64,000 nucleotides of DNA from Lysobacter sp. MMG2 (GCF_016735495.2 NZ_JAERQY020000002.1:124001-188000); one strand, 5' to 3'; counted from the stretch's first letter, positions 1-9,240 are shown. Translations and numbers: made by a program. The notes: generated by a model from the letters alone, not told the origin.

Positions 1-960
1 GGGCTGGACCGTGAGTCGATCGCGGGGCTGGCGGCCTACCTGGCCACGCTGGAAGGCCACGCTCCGGAACCATCGACGCTCACGGTCATGCCCACGGTGT
101 CGCCGCTGTCGACATCCACCGAGCGCTTCGAAGTGATCGCACGCGACGGACTGCGCCTTCGCACGGGGCCTTCGACCGGCCACGACATCAAGCGCGTCCT
201 GCCCGCCGGCACGCAGTTGTTCGTCATGAATCGAAGCGAAGGCTGGGCGCTGGTCGACCTGCTCGGCGATGGTCTGGCCGACGGCTTCGTGAGCGCGGCC
301 TTCCTGCGCGCGCAAGACGGCGTTTCGCCTGTCGCGATCGCCGCCGCGCCTGCAATCGTGCCCGTGGAAACCGGACGCGCGGACATCACAGGCAACGTGA
401 CCGCCGAGCTGGTCGCACGCATGTTCCCCAGCACGCCCAAGGCGAACATCGTCACGCACCTGCCCGACGTGCTCGCAGGACTGCATGCCGGTGGACTGGG
501 CGACCGGGACATGGTGCTGATGGCGCTGGCCACCATCCGCGCGGAAACCGAAGGCTTCCGCCCGATCTCCGAAGGCCGCAGCGGTTTCAACACGCGCACG
601 CATCCCTTCGATCTGTACGACCCGGGCACTCGGGTGGGCAGCAATCTCGGGAACACCGAACCCGGTGACGGAGCGCGGTTCAAGGGCCGCGGATTCGTGC
701 AACTGACGGGACGAGACAACTATCGCCGCATCGGCGGACAGATCGGTACGGATCTCATCGGCAATCCGGAACTGGCCAACGACAGCCGAGTGGCGGGCCG
801 GATCCTCGCGCAGTTCCTGCGCAACTGCCAACCCCGCCTGCGCGCCGCGCTCGCCGCGAACGATCTGGTCAAGGCGCGACGCTGCGTCAACGGAGGCACG
901 CACGGCATGTCGCGGTTCCGCGATGCGTGGGAACGGGGTGAGGCAGCGATTCCCGGCTGA
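1..960 (+). CDS. SH3 plus GH19 chitinase/lysozyme-like muralytic protein, 5' end outside window
   Basis: The reading frame is open from the first base, so the true start lies left of the window. About 319 codons are visible. An SH3-type region (LRLRTGPSTGHDIKRVL, a typical bacterial SH3 pattern) is followed by a GH19-like catalytic region with RAETEGF, carrying the expected acidic residue, and GRGFVQLTGRDNY, close to the GH19 signature. GH19-like enzymes of this type cleave chitin or peptidoglycan glycan strands. The SH3 part would bind the wall. The gene ends 1 base from the stop of the convergent gene. What precedes residue 1 is unknown, so the full architecture cannot be given. Confidence 0.75.
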   Translation, partial: GLDRESIAGLAAYLATLEGHAPEPSTLTVMPTVSPLSTSTERFEVIARDGLRLRTGPSTGHDIKRVLPAGTQLFVMNRSEGWALVDLLGDGLADGFVSAAFLRAQDGVSPVAIAAAPAIVPVETGRADITGNVTAELVARMFPSTPKANIVTHLPDVLAGLHAGGLGDRDMVLMALATIRAETEGFRPISEGRSGFNTRTHPFDLYDPGTRVGSNLGNTEPGDGARFKGRGFVQLTGRDNYRRIGGQIGTDLIGNPELANDSRVAGRILAQFLRNCQPRLRAALAANDLVKARRCVNGGTHGMSRFRDAWERGEAAIPG

Positions 961-961
961 G

Positions 962-1423
962 TCAGCCTGCCTTCTTGCCGCGGAATTCCGCCACGACTTC
1001 CTGCGGCGTCGGGTTGGCCTTGGCCCTGCCGTTGACGTAGACGATCGGCACCGGGCCGTTCATCACCGACATCACGCGCGTGGCCTCTTCCTGCGAGGTA
1101 ATGCTGTTGAAGCTGGCGCTGTCGGTTCGCGAATAGGCAACGCCATGCTTCGACAGGTGCCGCACGAGTTCGTCCGTGCGCCGTGCGGCGTCGGAGGTGC
1201 AATGCTTCGGCGCGAACACCACGACGCCGCGCGACGGGACACCATCGGGCAGCGGCATCGATTTGAAGCCGCGCGCGCTGTCGCCTTCGGCCTTGCCGCC
1301 GGAGCCGACGTGTTCGCTCACCCATGCCTTCGGATCGACGCGTCCGGTCGATACGTACGTCTTCCAGACCCCCACGCCGGCGACGAGCAGCAGTGCGCCC
1401 GCGCAGACCTTCAATGCGTTCAT
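962..1423 (-). CDS. Membrane-anchored glutaredoxin/thioredoxin-like protein
   Basis: This is a 153-residue protein. The start at 1423 is chosen because AAGGGGAAGG sits just before the ATG and the N-terminus (MNALKVCAGALLLVAG) gives a single membrane segment. The C-terminal half has the glutaredoxin-like layout: strand VVVFAPKHC, a helix, PVPIVYVNG, then a helix. Only one cysteine (KHCTSD) occupies the active-site position, so it would be a monothiol or non-redox relative. An upstream ATG at 1486 would add 21 basic residues without a better ribosome site. The gene converges on the muralytic gene. Its function is not known beyond the fold. Confidence 0.6.
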   Translation of the reverse strand: MNALKVCAGALLLVAGVGVWKTYVSTGRVDPKAWVSEHVGSGGKAEGDSARGFKSMPLPDGVPSRGVVVFAPKHCTSDAARRTDELVRHLSKHGVAYSRTDSASFNSITSQEEATRVMSVMNGPVPIVYVNGRAKANPTPQEVVAEFRGKKAG

Positions 1424-1536
1424 TGCCTTCCCCTTTGCGATGACGCGGCGAGCCGCCTGGCTGCCGTCCTTCCCTGTGCGGCGCACCGCGGCACCGCGCC
1501 TCGGCAGAAGCCTCGCACACTCGGCGATGGGCCGGC

Positions 1537-1542
1537 TACCAT
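1537..1542 (+). promoter_or_regulatory. Possible -10 box for a leaderless transcript
   Basis: TACCAT lies 6 bases before the ATG of the serine hydrolase, so transcription would start at or next to the start codon. No Shine-Dalgarno sequence is visible before this ATG. No clear -35 box is seen. The same arrangement occurs before several other genes in the window. Confidence 0.35.
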
Positions 1543-1548
1543 CGGCCG

Positions 1549-2610
1549 ATGCGCATCCCTTCCTGGCTTCTGGGCACCGTCCTGCTCCTCGCCGGTTGCG
1601 CGAGCAGAGGACCCTCCATGCAAGACCACATCGATGCGCTGATGCGCCAGTACAACGGCCCCGTCCCGGGCGCTTCGGTGCTGGTGCTGCGCGATGGCGA
1701 CGCCGTGGTGCGCCGCACTTACGGCATGGCGGACCTGGAAGCGGGCGTCGCCGCCACGCCGGCCACTCACTACCGCCTCGCCTCGGTCAGCAAGCAGTTC
1801 ACCGCCACGGCCGTGCTGCTGCTTGCGCAGGACGGCCGGCTCGGCCTGGACGATCCGGTCCGACGCTGGCTCCCGTCCCTGCCCGCCGCAGCGGACACGG
1901 TGACGATCCGCCACCTGCTCACGCACACCTCGGGCCTGATCGACTACGAGGACGTGATGGACCCGGCCGATCCGCGCCAGGTGCATGACGCCGACGTGCT
2001 GCGATTGCTCGAATCGCAGGACCGCACGTACTTCGCGCCCGGTGCCGGCTATCGCTACAGCAACAGCGGCTATGCGCTGCTGGCGTTGATCGTGGAGCGC
2101 GCGTCAGGCCAGCGCTATGCGCAGTTCCTGCGCGAGCGGATCTTCCTGCCGCTGCACATGGACGATGCGGTCGCGTTCGAGGCGGGCATCTCGCAGGTGC
2201 GCGATCGCGCCTACGGCTACAGCTTCGTGGACGGCGCATGGAAACGCACCGACCAGAGCACGACCAGTGCGGTGCTCGGCGACGGCGGCATCTATGCCTC
2301 GATCGACGATCTGGCGAAGTGGGACGCGGCGCTCTACGACGGCCGGCTGCTTCCGGTGGAAACGTTGCGCGCGGCGTTCACGCCCGCCACGCAGACCGAC
2401 GATCCGGACGTGCAGTACGGCTTCGGCTGGCGCATCACCGGGGAGACCCTGTGGCATTCGGGCGAAAGCATCGGTTTCCGCAACGTCATCGTGCGCTGGC
2501 CGAAACGCCATCTCACCGTCGTCGTGCTGACCAATCGCGACGATCCGGAACCTTATGAGACGGCGAAGAAGATCGGTGCGCTGGCAATGCGCGATCCGGC
2601 TCCGCGCTGA
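1549..2610 (+). CDS. Serine hydrolase of the class C beta-lactamase/penicillin-binding fold, lipoprotein
   Basis: The protein has 353 residues. The N-terminus has a lipoprotein signal with lipobox LLAGC at about residue 16. The three active-site motifs are present in order: SVSK (SxxK) near residue 80, YSN in YRYSNSGY near 171, and HSG in LWHSGES near 303, which replaces the KTG triad as in many esterase and peptidase members of this fold. Relatives act as D-aminopeptidases, esterases or carboxypeptidases; few are true beta-lactamases. It stands alone on the plus strand between two minus-strand genes. The substrate cannot be named from sequence, although neighbouring genes point to cell-wall peptides. 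Confidence 0.85.
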   Translation: MRIPSWLLGTVLLLAGCASRGPSMQDHIDALMRQYNGPVPGASVLVLRDGDAVVRRTYGMADLEAGVAATPATHYRLASVSKQFTATAVLLLAQDGRLGLDDPVRRWLPSLPAAADTVTIRHLLTHTSGLIDYEDVMDPADPRQVHDADVLRLLESQDRTYFAPGAGYRYSNSGYALLALIVERASGQRYAQFLRERIFLPLHMDDAVAFEAGISQVRDRAYGYSFVDGAWKRTDQSTTSAVLGDGGIYASIDDLAKWDAALYDGRLLPVETLRAAFTPATQTDDPDVQYGFGWRITGETLWHSGESIGFRNVIVRWPKRHLTVVVLTNRDDPEPYETAKKIGALAMRDPAPR

Positions 2611-2614
2611 TCGA

Positions 2615-3319
2615 CTACCGGATCGGCACGTCGAAGAACACCTTCGGCGCCGGTTCCGGATCGAGCGTGTAGTGCCACCATTCCATCGGGTAGTTGCGCA
2701 GGCCCGCGCTGCGCATCGCTTCGCGCAGGCGTTCGCGGTTGGCGCGCTGCTGCGGTGTCGCGCGCGGCGAATCGGTGTTGGCCAGCGGATCGAAGAAGTC
2801 GAACGGCGTGCCCATGTCGAGCGGCGAACACGCGCCTGCCGCGTCGCATTGCATCAGCGTGAGATCGATCGTCGCTCCGCGACTGTGTCCCGAGGTCGGC
2901 GAAATGTACTCGCCCAGCAGGTCGCGCTTCTCCAACGCCGGGTAGTAGTCCGGCTTCGTACGCTGATCGTCGTCGTGCGCCCAAGCGATGAATCGACGAA
3001 CCGCGCGCGCGGGACGGTAGCAATCGTAGATGCGCAGGCGCAGGCCTTGCGCACGCAGCACAGCTTCGGCGCGCTGGATCGCCTGCGCGGCCGGCGCGAG
3101 CAGGTAGCAGCGCGGTGCGCCGTAGCCGTCGACGGGTGCGCCGGTGAAGTTGTCGTGGCCGGCGTAGCGGATGTCGAGATCGATGTCCGGAACGAGCGTG
3201 CGCAGATCCACCAAACCCGCGGCTTCGGGCGTGGCGGCCGGCGATACGTTCATCGTTGGCGTGGACGCGCAGCCGGCGAAGCAGAGCAGCGCGACGGCCG
3301 CGAGCGCGCCGCCGTGCAT
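2615..3319 (-). CDS. ddpX: D-alanyl-D-alanine dipeptidase (VanX/DdpX family), lipoprotein
   Basis: The protein has 234 residues. The start at 3319 gives a lipoprotein signal peptide with lipobox FAGC. The VanX zinc site is complete: SGHSRGATID supplies His and Asp, and MEWWHY supplies the catalytic Glu and the third zinc ligand His. The conserved arginine of YRPARA is also present. The family hydrolyses D-Ala-D-Ala to free D-alanine. Here the enzyme would be tethered in the periplasm rather than cytoplasmic. Its ATG shares one base with the stop of the upstream hydrolase gene (TGATG), so the two are translationally coupled. There is no vanH/vanA-type partner, so glycopeptide resistance is unlikely; nutritional use or wall turnover is more likely. 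Confidence 0.88.
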   Translation of the reverse strand: MHGGALAAVALLCFAGCASTPTMNVSPAATPEAAGLVDLRTLVPDIDLDIRYAGHDNFTGAPVDGYGAPRCYLLAPAAQAIQRAEAVLRAQGLRLRIYDCYRPARAVRRFIAWAHDDDQRTKPDYYPALEKRDLLGEYISPTSGHSRGATIDLTLMQCDAAGACSPLDMGTPFDFFDPLANTDSPRATPQQRANRERLREAMRSAGLRNYPMEWWHYTLDPEPAPKVFFDVPIR

Positions 3320-4865
3320 CACGGGCAGTTCCCGACGCGCTCGAACGCGAGGTCTTCGTAGTCGTAGCTGAAATCGGCCTGCGGATCGACCTTCGCCATG
3401 CGCAACCCGTTGCCAGCCATGTCGAGCCAGGCCTCGGCGTCCACGCTCGGATCGTCCCAGTCGACGAGCCAGCGATCGCCGACCTTCTGCACCACGCCGT
3501 CCAGCTGCGGCGACTTGCGCGCGCGCAGGCGAACCGCATCGCCATCGCGACACAACGTCACTTCGCCGAACCAGGGATCGCGGTACACGCCCAGGTGCGG
3601 AGCGAGTTCCTTCGCGGTGGCACGACGGCGACGCGACGTATCCGGCGCCTTTTCGGCGGCGGGTCGGGCCGCTTCTTCCTTCTCAAGCAGGCCTGCGTAA
3701 TGCGCGACGGACAGCGCGGGATCGCCCGAGGTGTAGCGCTTGACCAGAACCTGCGTCAGTGCGGTGCGCGCATCTTCACCCTCGCCGTTGATGAGGATGA
3801 CGAAGCCGGCGCCCTTGTCGGGCAGCATCGTCACCGCCGAGTACATGCCCATCAACGTGCCGGTGTGCGCGACCTTGAACACGCCGTCCACGTCGGCCAG
3901 CCGCCATCCGTAACCGTACGCGGAGAAGTGACTGTGGTCCCATTCGCGCATGCGCTTGGAAACGGGCATCGGCATCTGCGGGCCCACAGGGCCTGGCGTT
4001 GTTCCTGCGAAAGCCAGCCGGCGTTCTTCGCCTCCGGCTTCAGCCAGTTGGCGGTCCAGCGCAGCATGTCGTTGAGGCTGCAGCGCACGCCGCCGGCGGG
4101 GTCCATCGTGGTGGCGCGCACGACGTCGCCGTCGCTGCGCACCGGAACGTTGCGCTCGCCTTCGCGACGGTGAGGCTGGGCGACGTTGCCGACCTCGCGC
4201 CGGTTCCATTCGCCGATCTGGCAGCGCGTCATGCCCAGCGGTTCGAACACTTGGCGTCGAACCAGCGTTTCGTACGACGCGCCGCCCGCCGCGGCGGCGA
4301 CTTCGCCGGCGACGATGTACATCAGGTTGTCGTAGTCGTAGCCCGACCGGAAACTGCGGTACGGCTTGAGGTAGGCAAGCCCATGGATGATGTCCGCCCG
4401 CGTGAACGTGTTCGGCTCCGGCCACAGCATCAGATCGCCCGCGCCGGCGCGCAGGCCGCTGTTGTGAATCAGCAGGTCCCGCACCTGCATCTGCTGGCCC
4501 ACCCACGCGTCATGCATGCGGAATTGCGGCAGCCACTTCACGACCGGGTCGTCCCAGCGCAGCTTGCCGGCGTCGACCAGCCGCGCCAGCGTCGCGCTGG
4601 TCATCGACTTGGTGTTCGAAGCGACCTTGAACAAGGTGTCCGCGTCGATGCGTTCGCCCTCGCCCGCCACGAGTTCACCCGCCGTGCGCGAGTACACCAC
4701 GCGCCCATCCTCGACGATGCCCAGCGCGAGCCCGGGAAGGCGATAACGCGCGACGACGTCGTCGAAGATCGCATCGACCGCGGCGCGATCGGTTTGCGCG
4801 TGCGCCGGCAGCCACGCCAGCGACAGGGCCAGGAGGAAGCCGCGGAAACGTCGCTCAGGTTTCAT
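3319..4865 (-). pseudogene. Serine hydrolase of the beta-lactamase fold, disrupted by a single-base frameshift
   Basis: Two frames together encode one long serine hydrolase. The first part starts at 4865 (MKPERRFRG with a signal peptide ending near AHAQ) and contains SNTK (SxxK) and YDN. The homologous reading jumps frame at the G run 3980-3982, after WLSQEQRQALWA. The second part continues with PQMPMPVSKRM, YGWRL and the third motif HTG in VAHTGTL, then a C-terminal domain ending at 3319. One extra G would restore the whole gene of about 515 residues. It overlaps the end of lysA by 11 bases and the start of the VanX gene by 1 base. It is either a real recent mutation or a sequencing error in a short homopolymer. 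Confidence 0.8.
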
Positions 4866-6168
4866 GCCATGCCTGCGCAAGCTGCTCGCCGGCGATCATC
4901 TCCTCGAAAGTCTGGCGCCGACGGATGATCGCGTAGCGGCCGTCGTCGAGCAGAACTTCCGCGATGAGCGGCCGCGAATTGTAGGTGGATGCCATGGACG
5001 CACCGTACGCGCCCGCGGCGCCGATCAGCAACAGATCGCCGGCCTCACAAGTCGGCAGGGCGCGATCGCGGGCGAAGGTGTCGCCGGTTTCGCACACCGG
5101 CCCGACCACGTCGTAACGCGCCGTCCCGCTGCGATCGTGCAGCGGCACGATCTCGTGCCAGGCGTCGTAGAGCGAAGGGCGCAACAGGTCGTTCATCGCT
5201 GCGTCCACCACGAGGAAGCTGCGGTCCGTGCCGTGCTTGACGCGGATCGCGCGCGTCAGCAACACGCCCGCTTCCGCCACCAGGTATCGACCTGGTTCGA
5301 GCACCAGCGTTCCGCCGAAATCGGCGAAGGTCTCGCGCACGAGCGCGGCGTAGTCTTCGATCGGAATCGGCCGATCCACACCGCGCCGGTACGCGACGCC
5401 CATGCCGCCGCCGATGTCCACGCTGGCGATGCAATGGCCGGCTTCTTCCAGCTCCCGCCTGAAGTCGTCGACACGGCGCAGCGCCTCGCGGAACGGATCC
5501 AGGCTGAGGATCTGCGAACCGATGTGCGCGTGCAGGCCATCCAGGCGCACATGGCTCATCGACGCCGCCGCGGCGAACCAGCCACGCGCCTCGTCGATGG
5601 AGACGCCGAACTTGTTCTCCGCCTTGCCCGTGGAGATCTTCGCGTGTGTCTGCGCGTCGACGTCCGGGTTGATGCGCACCGCGGCACGCGCGGTCACACC
5701 GCGTGCGCTGGCGATGCGTTGCAGCAGTGCGAGCTCGTCCGCCGATTCGACGTTGAAGCGCCACACGCCCGCATCCAGCGCCGCGCCGATCTCTTCGCCC
5801 GTCTTGCCAACGCCGGAGAAGACGATGCATGCGGCGGGAATGCCCGCCTTCAGGCTGCGCTGCATCTCGCCGAGCGACACGATGTCGGCACCGACGCCCT
5901 GCTGCGCCATCAACTGCAGGATCGCGATGTTCGAATTGGCCTTGACCGCATAGCAGATGCGCAGGTCGAGGCCGTGGAATGCGCTTCGCAGCCCGGAGAT
6001 GCGCTCGCGGATCGCGTTGGCCGAGTAGGCGTAAAACGGCGTAGGCAGGATCGCGGCCAGCCCGGCCAGGTCGACACCGTCGAACCGATGCGTGGCCCGA
6101 TACGCGGCTTCCGGGCTGGGCTGCGCCATCGTCAAGGGCGCGACCGCTAATCCCGTCTCAAGTGGCAT
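4855..6168 (-). CDS. lysA: Diaminopimelate decarboxylase
   Basis: LysA is a pyridoxal-phosphate enzyme that converts meso-diaminopimelate to L-lysine. The protein has 437 residues, slightly longer than usual. Visible motifs are CYAVKANSN with the PLP lysine, LHAHIGSQ, VDIGGGMGV that binds phosphate, LEPGRYLVAEAG, and CETGDTFA with the active-site cysteine. The start at 6168 is preferred because CGGAG lies 5 bases upstream; the ATG at 6183 has none. The end overlaps the start of the hydrolase gene, so lysA heads a run of lysA, hydrolase and VanX-type dipeptidase. A terminator hairpin lies only 13 bases before its start codon, so its promoter must sit further up or depend on readthrough. Confidence 0.95.
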   Translation of the reverse strand: MPLETGLAVAPLTMAQPSPEAAYRATHRFDGVDLAGLAAILPTPFYAYSANAIRERISGLRSAFHGLDLRICYAVKANSNIAILQLMAQQGVGADIVSLGEMQRSLKAGIPAACIVFSGVGKTGEEIGAALDAGVWRFNVESADELALLQRIASARGVTARAAVRINPDVDAQTHAKISTGKAENKFGVSIDEARGWFAAAASMSHVRLDGLHAHIGSQILSLDPFREALRRVDDFRRELEEAGHCIASVDIGGGMGVAYRRGVDRPIPIEDYAALVRETFADFGGTLVLEPGRYLVAEAGVLLTRAIRVKHGTDRSFLVVDAAMNDLLRPSLYDAWHEIVPLHDRSGTARYDVVGPVCETGDTFARDRALPTCEAGDLLLIGAAGAYGASMASTYNSRPLIAEVLLDDGRYAIIRRRQTFEEMIAGEQLAQAWHET

Positions 6169-6181
6169 GCGGGCTCCGTGC

Positions 6182-6214
6182 AAAAAAAGAAGCGACCCGC
6201 AATACGCGGGTCGC
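6182..6214 (-). terminator. Rho-independent terminator after the TonB receptor gene
   Basis: Read on the minus strand, a 9-bp perfect stem (6192-6200 with 6206-6214, arms GCGACCCGC and its complement) with a 5-base loop is followed by a T tract (6182-6188). It lies between the receptor stop at 6227 and the lysA ribosome site, directly against the latter. Confidence 0.85.
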
Positions 6215-6226
6215 CTTCGAGGGTCT

Positions 6227-9214
6227 TCAGAAATCGACGGTCACCGTCAGCTGCGCATAGCGCGGCTGCTGGAAGCCTTCACCGAAGCCGAAGTTCGTAT
6301 TGATCACGCCGACGCTGGGCTGCAGGTCCTGGTCCACGCGCACTTCGCGCTGCTCGTTGAGCAGGTTGAAGATGGTGAACTTGATGCGCATGTCGGCGCG
6401 GTTGAAGCTCTGCAGGTACGTCACGCTGGTGCCCACGTCGTAGGTCCACGGCATGTCGCCGTAACCGCCACGCGGGGAATGCACGTACGTCGGCTGCGTC
6501 GTGTTGCAGTTCGCCACGCAGATGAAGTAGCTGTGGTACTTCTTCCGATCGTACGGATTGCCCACGCCGAAGCCGGTGATCGGACCACCCGAACTGACGT
6601 CGAGCGTTGCGCCCACCTGCCAGTGTTCGTTGAACGCATAGGTGCCGCGCAACTTGAGCTGGTGCTCGCGGTTGTTGGCCAGCGGGCCGTCGCCCATGAA
6701 GTTCACCCACGGATCGTCGAAGTTCTCAGTGCGCCCCGTGTCGCCGAAGTTGGTGTCGGAGTTCACCGGACCTTCGGCGTTGCCCTCGCTCTTGGACCAC
6801 GTGTAGGACGCATTCATCGCCCACTTCTCGTCCCAGGCGCGATCCAGCTGCAGCTCGATGGCCTTGTAGGTGCGCTTGGGCTTTACCCAGCCGCGTTGGC
6901 CGAGGTAGTTGCCCCGCGAGTCGATCAGCGCCCAGCCTTCCTTAGCGGTGTCCACGGTCACCCAGCCGTCGTTGTCGCCGTCGCAGTTGGTATCGCCCCA
7001 AACGGTGACCTTCTCGCCCGGATTTGCCATTACCCAGCCGATGTAGCCGTCGCGACCGCATGCGCCGGTCGCGGTGATCTCCATGTCGTCGATCGCGCGA
7101 TGCAATTTGCGGTAGATGCCGCGCACGCCCCATGACCACTTTTCGCCGAGCATCTGCTGGAAGCCGAGGATTGCCTCGTCCTGGTAGACCGAATCCAGAT
7201 CGCGGTCCACTTCCGAGCGCAGGTCGCCGACCGTACCGTCGCCCTGCGAGACGTCCACGCCACCGATCTGCGGCCCCAGCCGCGGCACGGCGTATGGGAC
7301 GCCGTTCAGCTCACGGACTTCCCAGCCGTCGAAGGCATAGTAGGTGCGCTGATCGAGCAAGCCGCCAGCCTGCTTGATGTTGATGACGTTGGCCACCGGC
7401 AGGTAGTAGCGGCCGACGTTGCCGAACAGCTTCATCGTCGCGTTGCCGCCGATATCCCAGGCGAAGCCCAGGCGCGGGGCCCACATGTCGTCCATCTGGA
7501 TGTAGGTCTTGCCGTCGCCGTCCTTATTGTCGAAGGACTCGTTGCGGATGCCGATGCTCAGCAGCAGGTTGTCGGTGACCGACCAGCTGTCTTCCAGGTA
7601 GAACGCGGTGTTGGTGCTCTCGAACGTGCCGGCCACTTCGTTGCGGCGCGCACGCACGTAGCCGGAGTAGCCCGCCGGAACCACGCCGCCTGGCGGGTTC
7701 GGGATCGACGTACCCGGACCACCCACGTACACGTTGTAGAACAACGCGCCTGGACCGGCGTAGTACTGCTTGTGGTCGGAAGTGTTGATCTCGTGGTCGA
7801 CGCCGAAGCGCAGCAGGTGGTCGCCGATCGACCATTCGAAGTCCGCGCGGGTCTGTTCGCGCGTGTCATCGCGGTTGAACACGGTCGAGTTCGTACTACA
7901 GCCCAGTTGCACCCCGCCCGGAGGAGCCGGGAAAGCCGACTCCTTCTGCACGCGGTTGCACTCCAAATCGAGCATCGACCGGGTGAAGGCTTCGCGGTGG
8001 TTCTCGCCGTACATCAGCTTCATGGAGAAGTCCGGCGTGAAGTTCGATGCCCAGGTCAACGCCCAGTTGTCGCCGCCGGTGTCGGTGTAGATCTCGTTCT
8101 GCTTCTGGCCGACTTCGTTGGTGGCCAGGTCGTAGCTGAAGACGGCGCCGGTGTTCTCGTCCTTGTTCGAGAACGCCATCAGGCTGAGGATGTTGTTGTC
8201 GGTGACGTACCAGTCGAGCGTGCCGCCCCAGAACCCGTTGCCGGAATTGTTCTTGGTGATCGTGCGACCCAGGTCGTCTGTGTTGGTCGGCTCGTAGTCA
8301 CGCAGCTCGTACAGGCCGAAGAAGAACAGTTTGTCCTTGATCAGCGCGCCCGAAGCCCACACGTCCAGGCGGGTGTCGGAGTAGTCGTCCTGACTCTGTG
8401 CAAGGTACAGATCGCCGTCGGCGTCGTACTTGTCCTTCGCCGAGGACTGCCACGCACGCGGTTCGAAGCTCAGCTCGGCTCCGGCGTGGAAATCGTTGCT
8501 GCCCGAGCGCGCCACGGTGTTGACCACGCCGCCGGTCGTGCGCCCGAACTCGACGGAGTAGCCGCCGGTCTTCACCTGGAACTCCTTGTAGAACGAGAAG
8601 GGCGCTTCGGAGAAGCCGTTGCGGTTGTAGAAGTCGGTGACGTTGAGACCGTTGATGTAGAACGCGTTCTCCGCCACCGACGAACCGCCGAAGGAGATGC
8701 CGCCGAAGGAGGCTTCGCCCTTGGTGACGCCGGGTGCGAGCAGTGCGACCGATGCGAGATCACGGTCCACCGGCAGGCGCGCCACTTCGGTGCGCGTGAG
8801 CGTCATCGAGGTTTCGGTGGACGTCACGTCCACCATGGGCACGATGCGCGAACCCACGACCTGTACCGCCGCGAGGTTGACGGCGCCGTCGCCGCCCAGA
8901 TTCACCGTGGTCGCGCTGCCCATCGACACCGCGACTTCGACTGATTCTCCCAGCGGTTCGCCGTTGCGCGTCGCCTGCAGGCTGTAGTTGCCCACCGGCA
9001 GCTGCGAGATGCGGTAGTTGCCGCGCGCGTCGGCGGTGGCCGAACGCGTAAGGCCGGTCGCGATGTTGGTGATGGTGATCTGGTCGCCCTGTGTGGCGCG
9101 GCCCACGACTGCGCCGCTGACCGCCTGTGCGGTGGCCACCATCGGCACCATCGATGCTATGCACGCGCCTAGCGCGATACCTAGTGTCGCCTTGCGAAAC
9201 GCCCTGCCGCTCAT
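6227..9214 (-). CDS. TonB-dependent receptor, Oar-like, with N-terminal carboxypeptidase-regulatory-like domain
   Basis: This is a 995-residue outer-membrane protein. It has a signal peptide (residues 1-30, ending VATAQA), then a CarboxypepD_reg/Cna-B-like domain of about 70 residues (GLTRSATADARGNYRIS), then a plug starting near VVGSRI and a beta-barrel ending in the aromatic TVDF. Oar-like receptors are abundant in Xanthomonadaceae and import unknown, often peptide or glycan, ligands with TonB energy. GAGGGGACGAGGGG precedes the ATG. The gene follows a transglutaminase-fold gene by 26 bases and is closed by a terminator. One barrel loop carries an acidic repeat, GDTNCDGDNDGW (about 6960-7000), that resembles a calcium-binding loop. 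The ligand is not predictable. Confidence 0.9.
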   Translation of the reverse strand: MSGRAFRKATLGIALGACIASMVPMVATAQAVSGAVVGRATQGDQITITNIATGLTRSATADARGNYRISQLPVGNYSLQATRNGEPLGESVEVAVSMGSATTVNLGGDGAVNLAAVQVVGSRIVPMVDVTSTETSMTLTRTEVARLPVDRDLASVALLAPGVTKGEASFGGISFGGSSVAENAFYINGLNVTDFYNRNGFSEAPFSFYKEFQVKTGGYSVEFGRTTGGVVNTVARSGSNDFHAGAELSFEPRAWQSSAKDKYDADGDLYLAQSQDDYSDTRLDVWASGALIKDKLFFFGLYELRDYEPTNTDDLGRTITKNNSGNGFWGGTLDWYVTDNNILSLMAFSNKDENTGAVFSYDLATNEVGQKQNEIYTDTGGDNWALTWASNFTPDFSMKLMYGENHREAFTRSMLDLECNRVQKESAFPAPPGGVQLGCSTNSTVFNRDDTREQTRADFEWSIGDHLLRFGVDHEINTSDHKQYYAGPGALFYNVYVGGPGTSIPNPPGGVVPAGYSGYVRARRNEVAGTFESTNTAFYLEDSWSVTDNLLLSIGIRNESFDNKDGDGKTYIQMDDMWAPRLGFAWDIGGNATMKLFGNVGRYYLPVANVINIKQAGGLLDQRTYYAFDGWEVRELNGVPYAVPRLGPQIGGVDVSQGDGTVGDLRSEVDRDLDSVYQDEAILGFQQMLGEKWSWGVRGIYRKLHRAIDDMEITATGACGRDGYIGWVMANPGEKVTVWGDTNCDGDNDGWVTVDTAKEGWALIDSRGNYLGQRGWVKPKRTYKAIELQLDRAWDEKWAMNASYTWSKSEGNAEGPVNSDTNFGDTGRTENFDDPWVNFMGDGPLANNREHQLKLRGTYAFNEHWQVGATLDVSSGGPITGFGVGNPYDRKKYHSYFICVANCNTTQPTYVHSPRGGYGDMPWTYDVGTSVTYLQSFNRADMRIKFTIFNLLNEQREVRVDQDLQPSVGVINTNFGFGEGFQQPRYAQLTVTVDF

Positions 9215-9240
9215 CCCCTCGTCCCCTCAGAATCGGAAAG

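Noticed and set aside
2615-3319. VanX-type gene as glycopeptide resistance
   Set aside because: There are no vanH, vanA or vanRS genes; the protein has a lipobox and lies in a lysA run.
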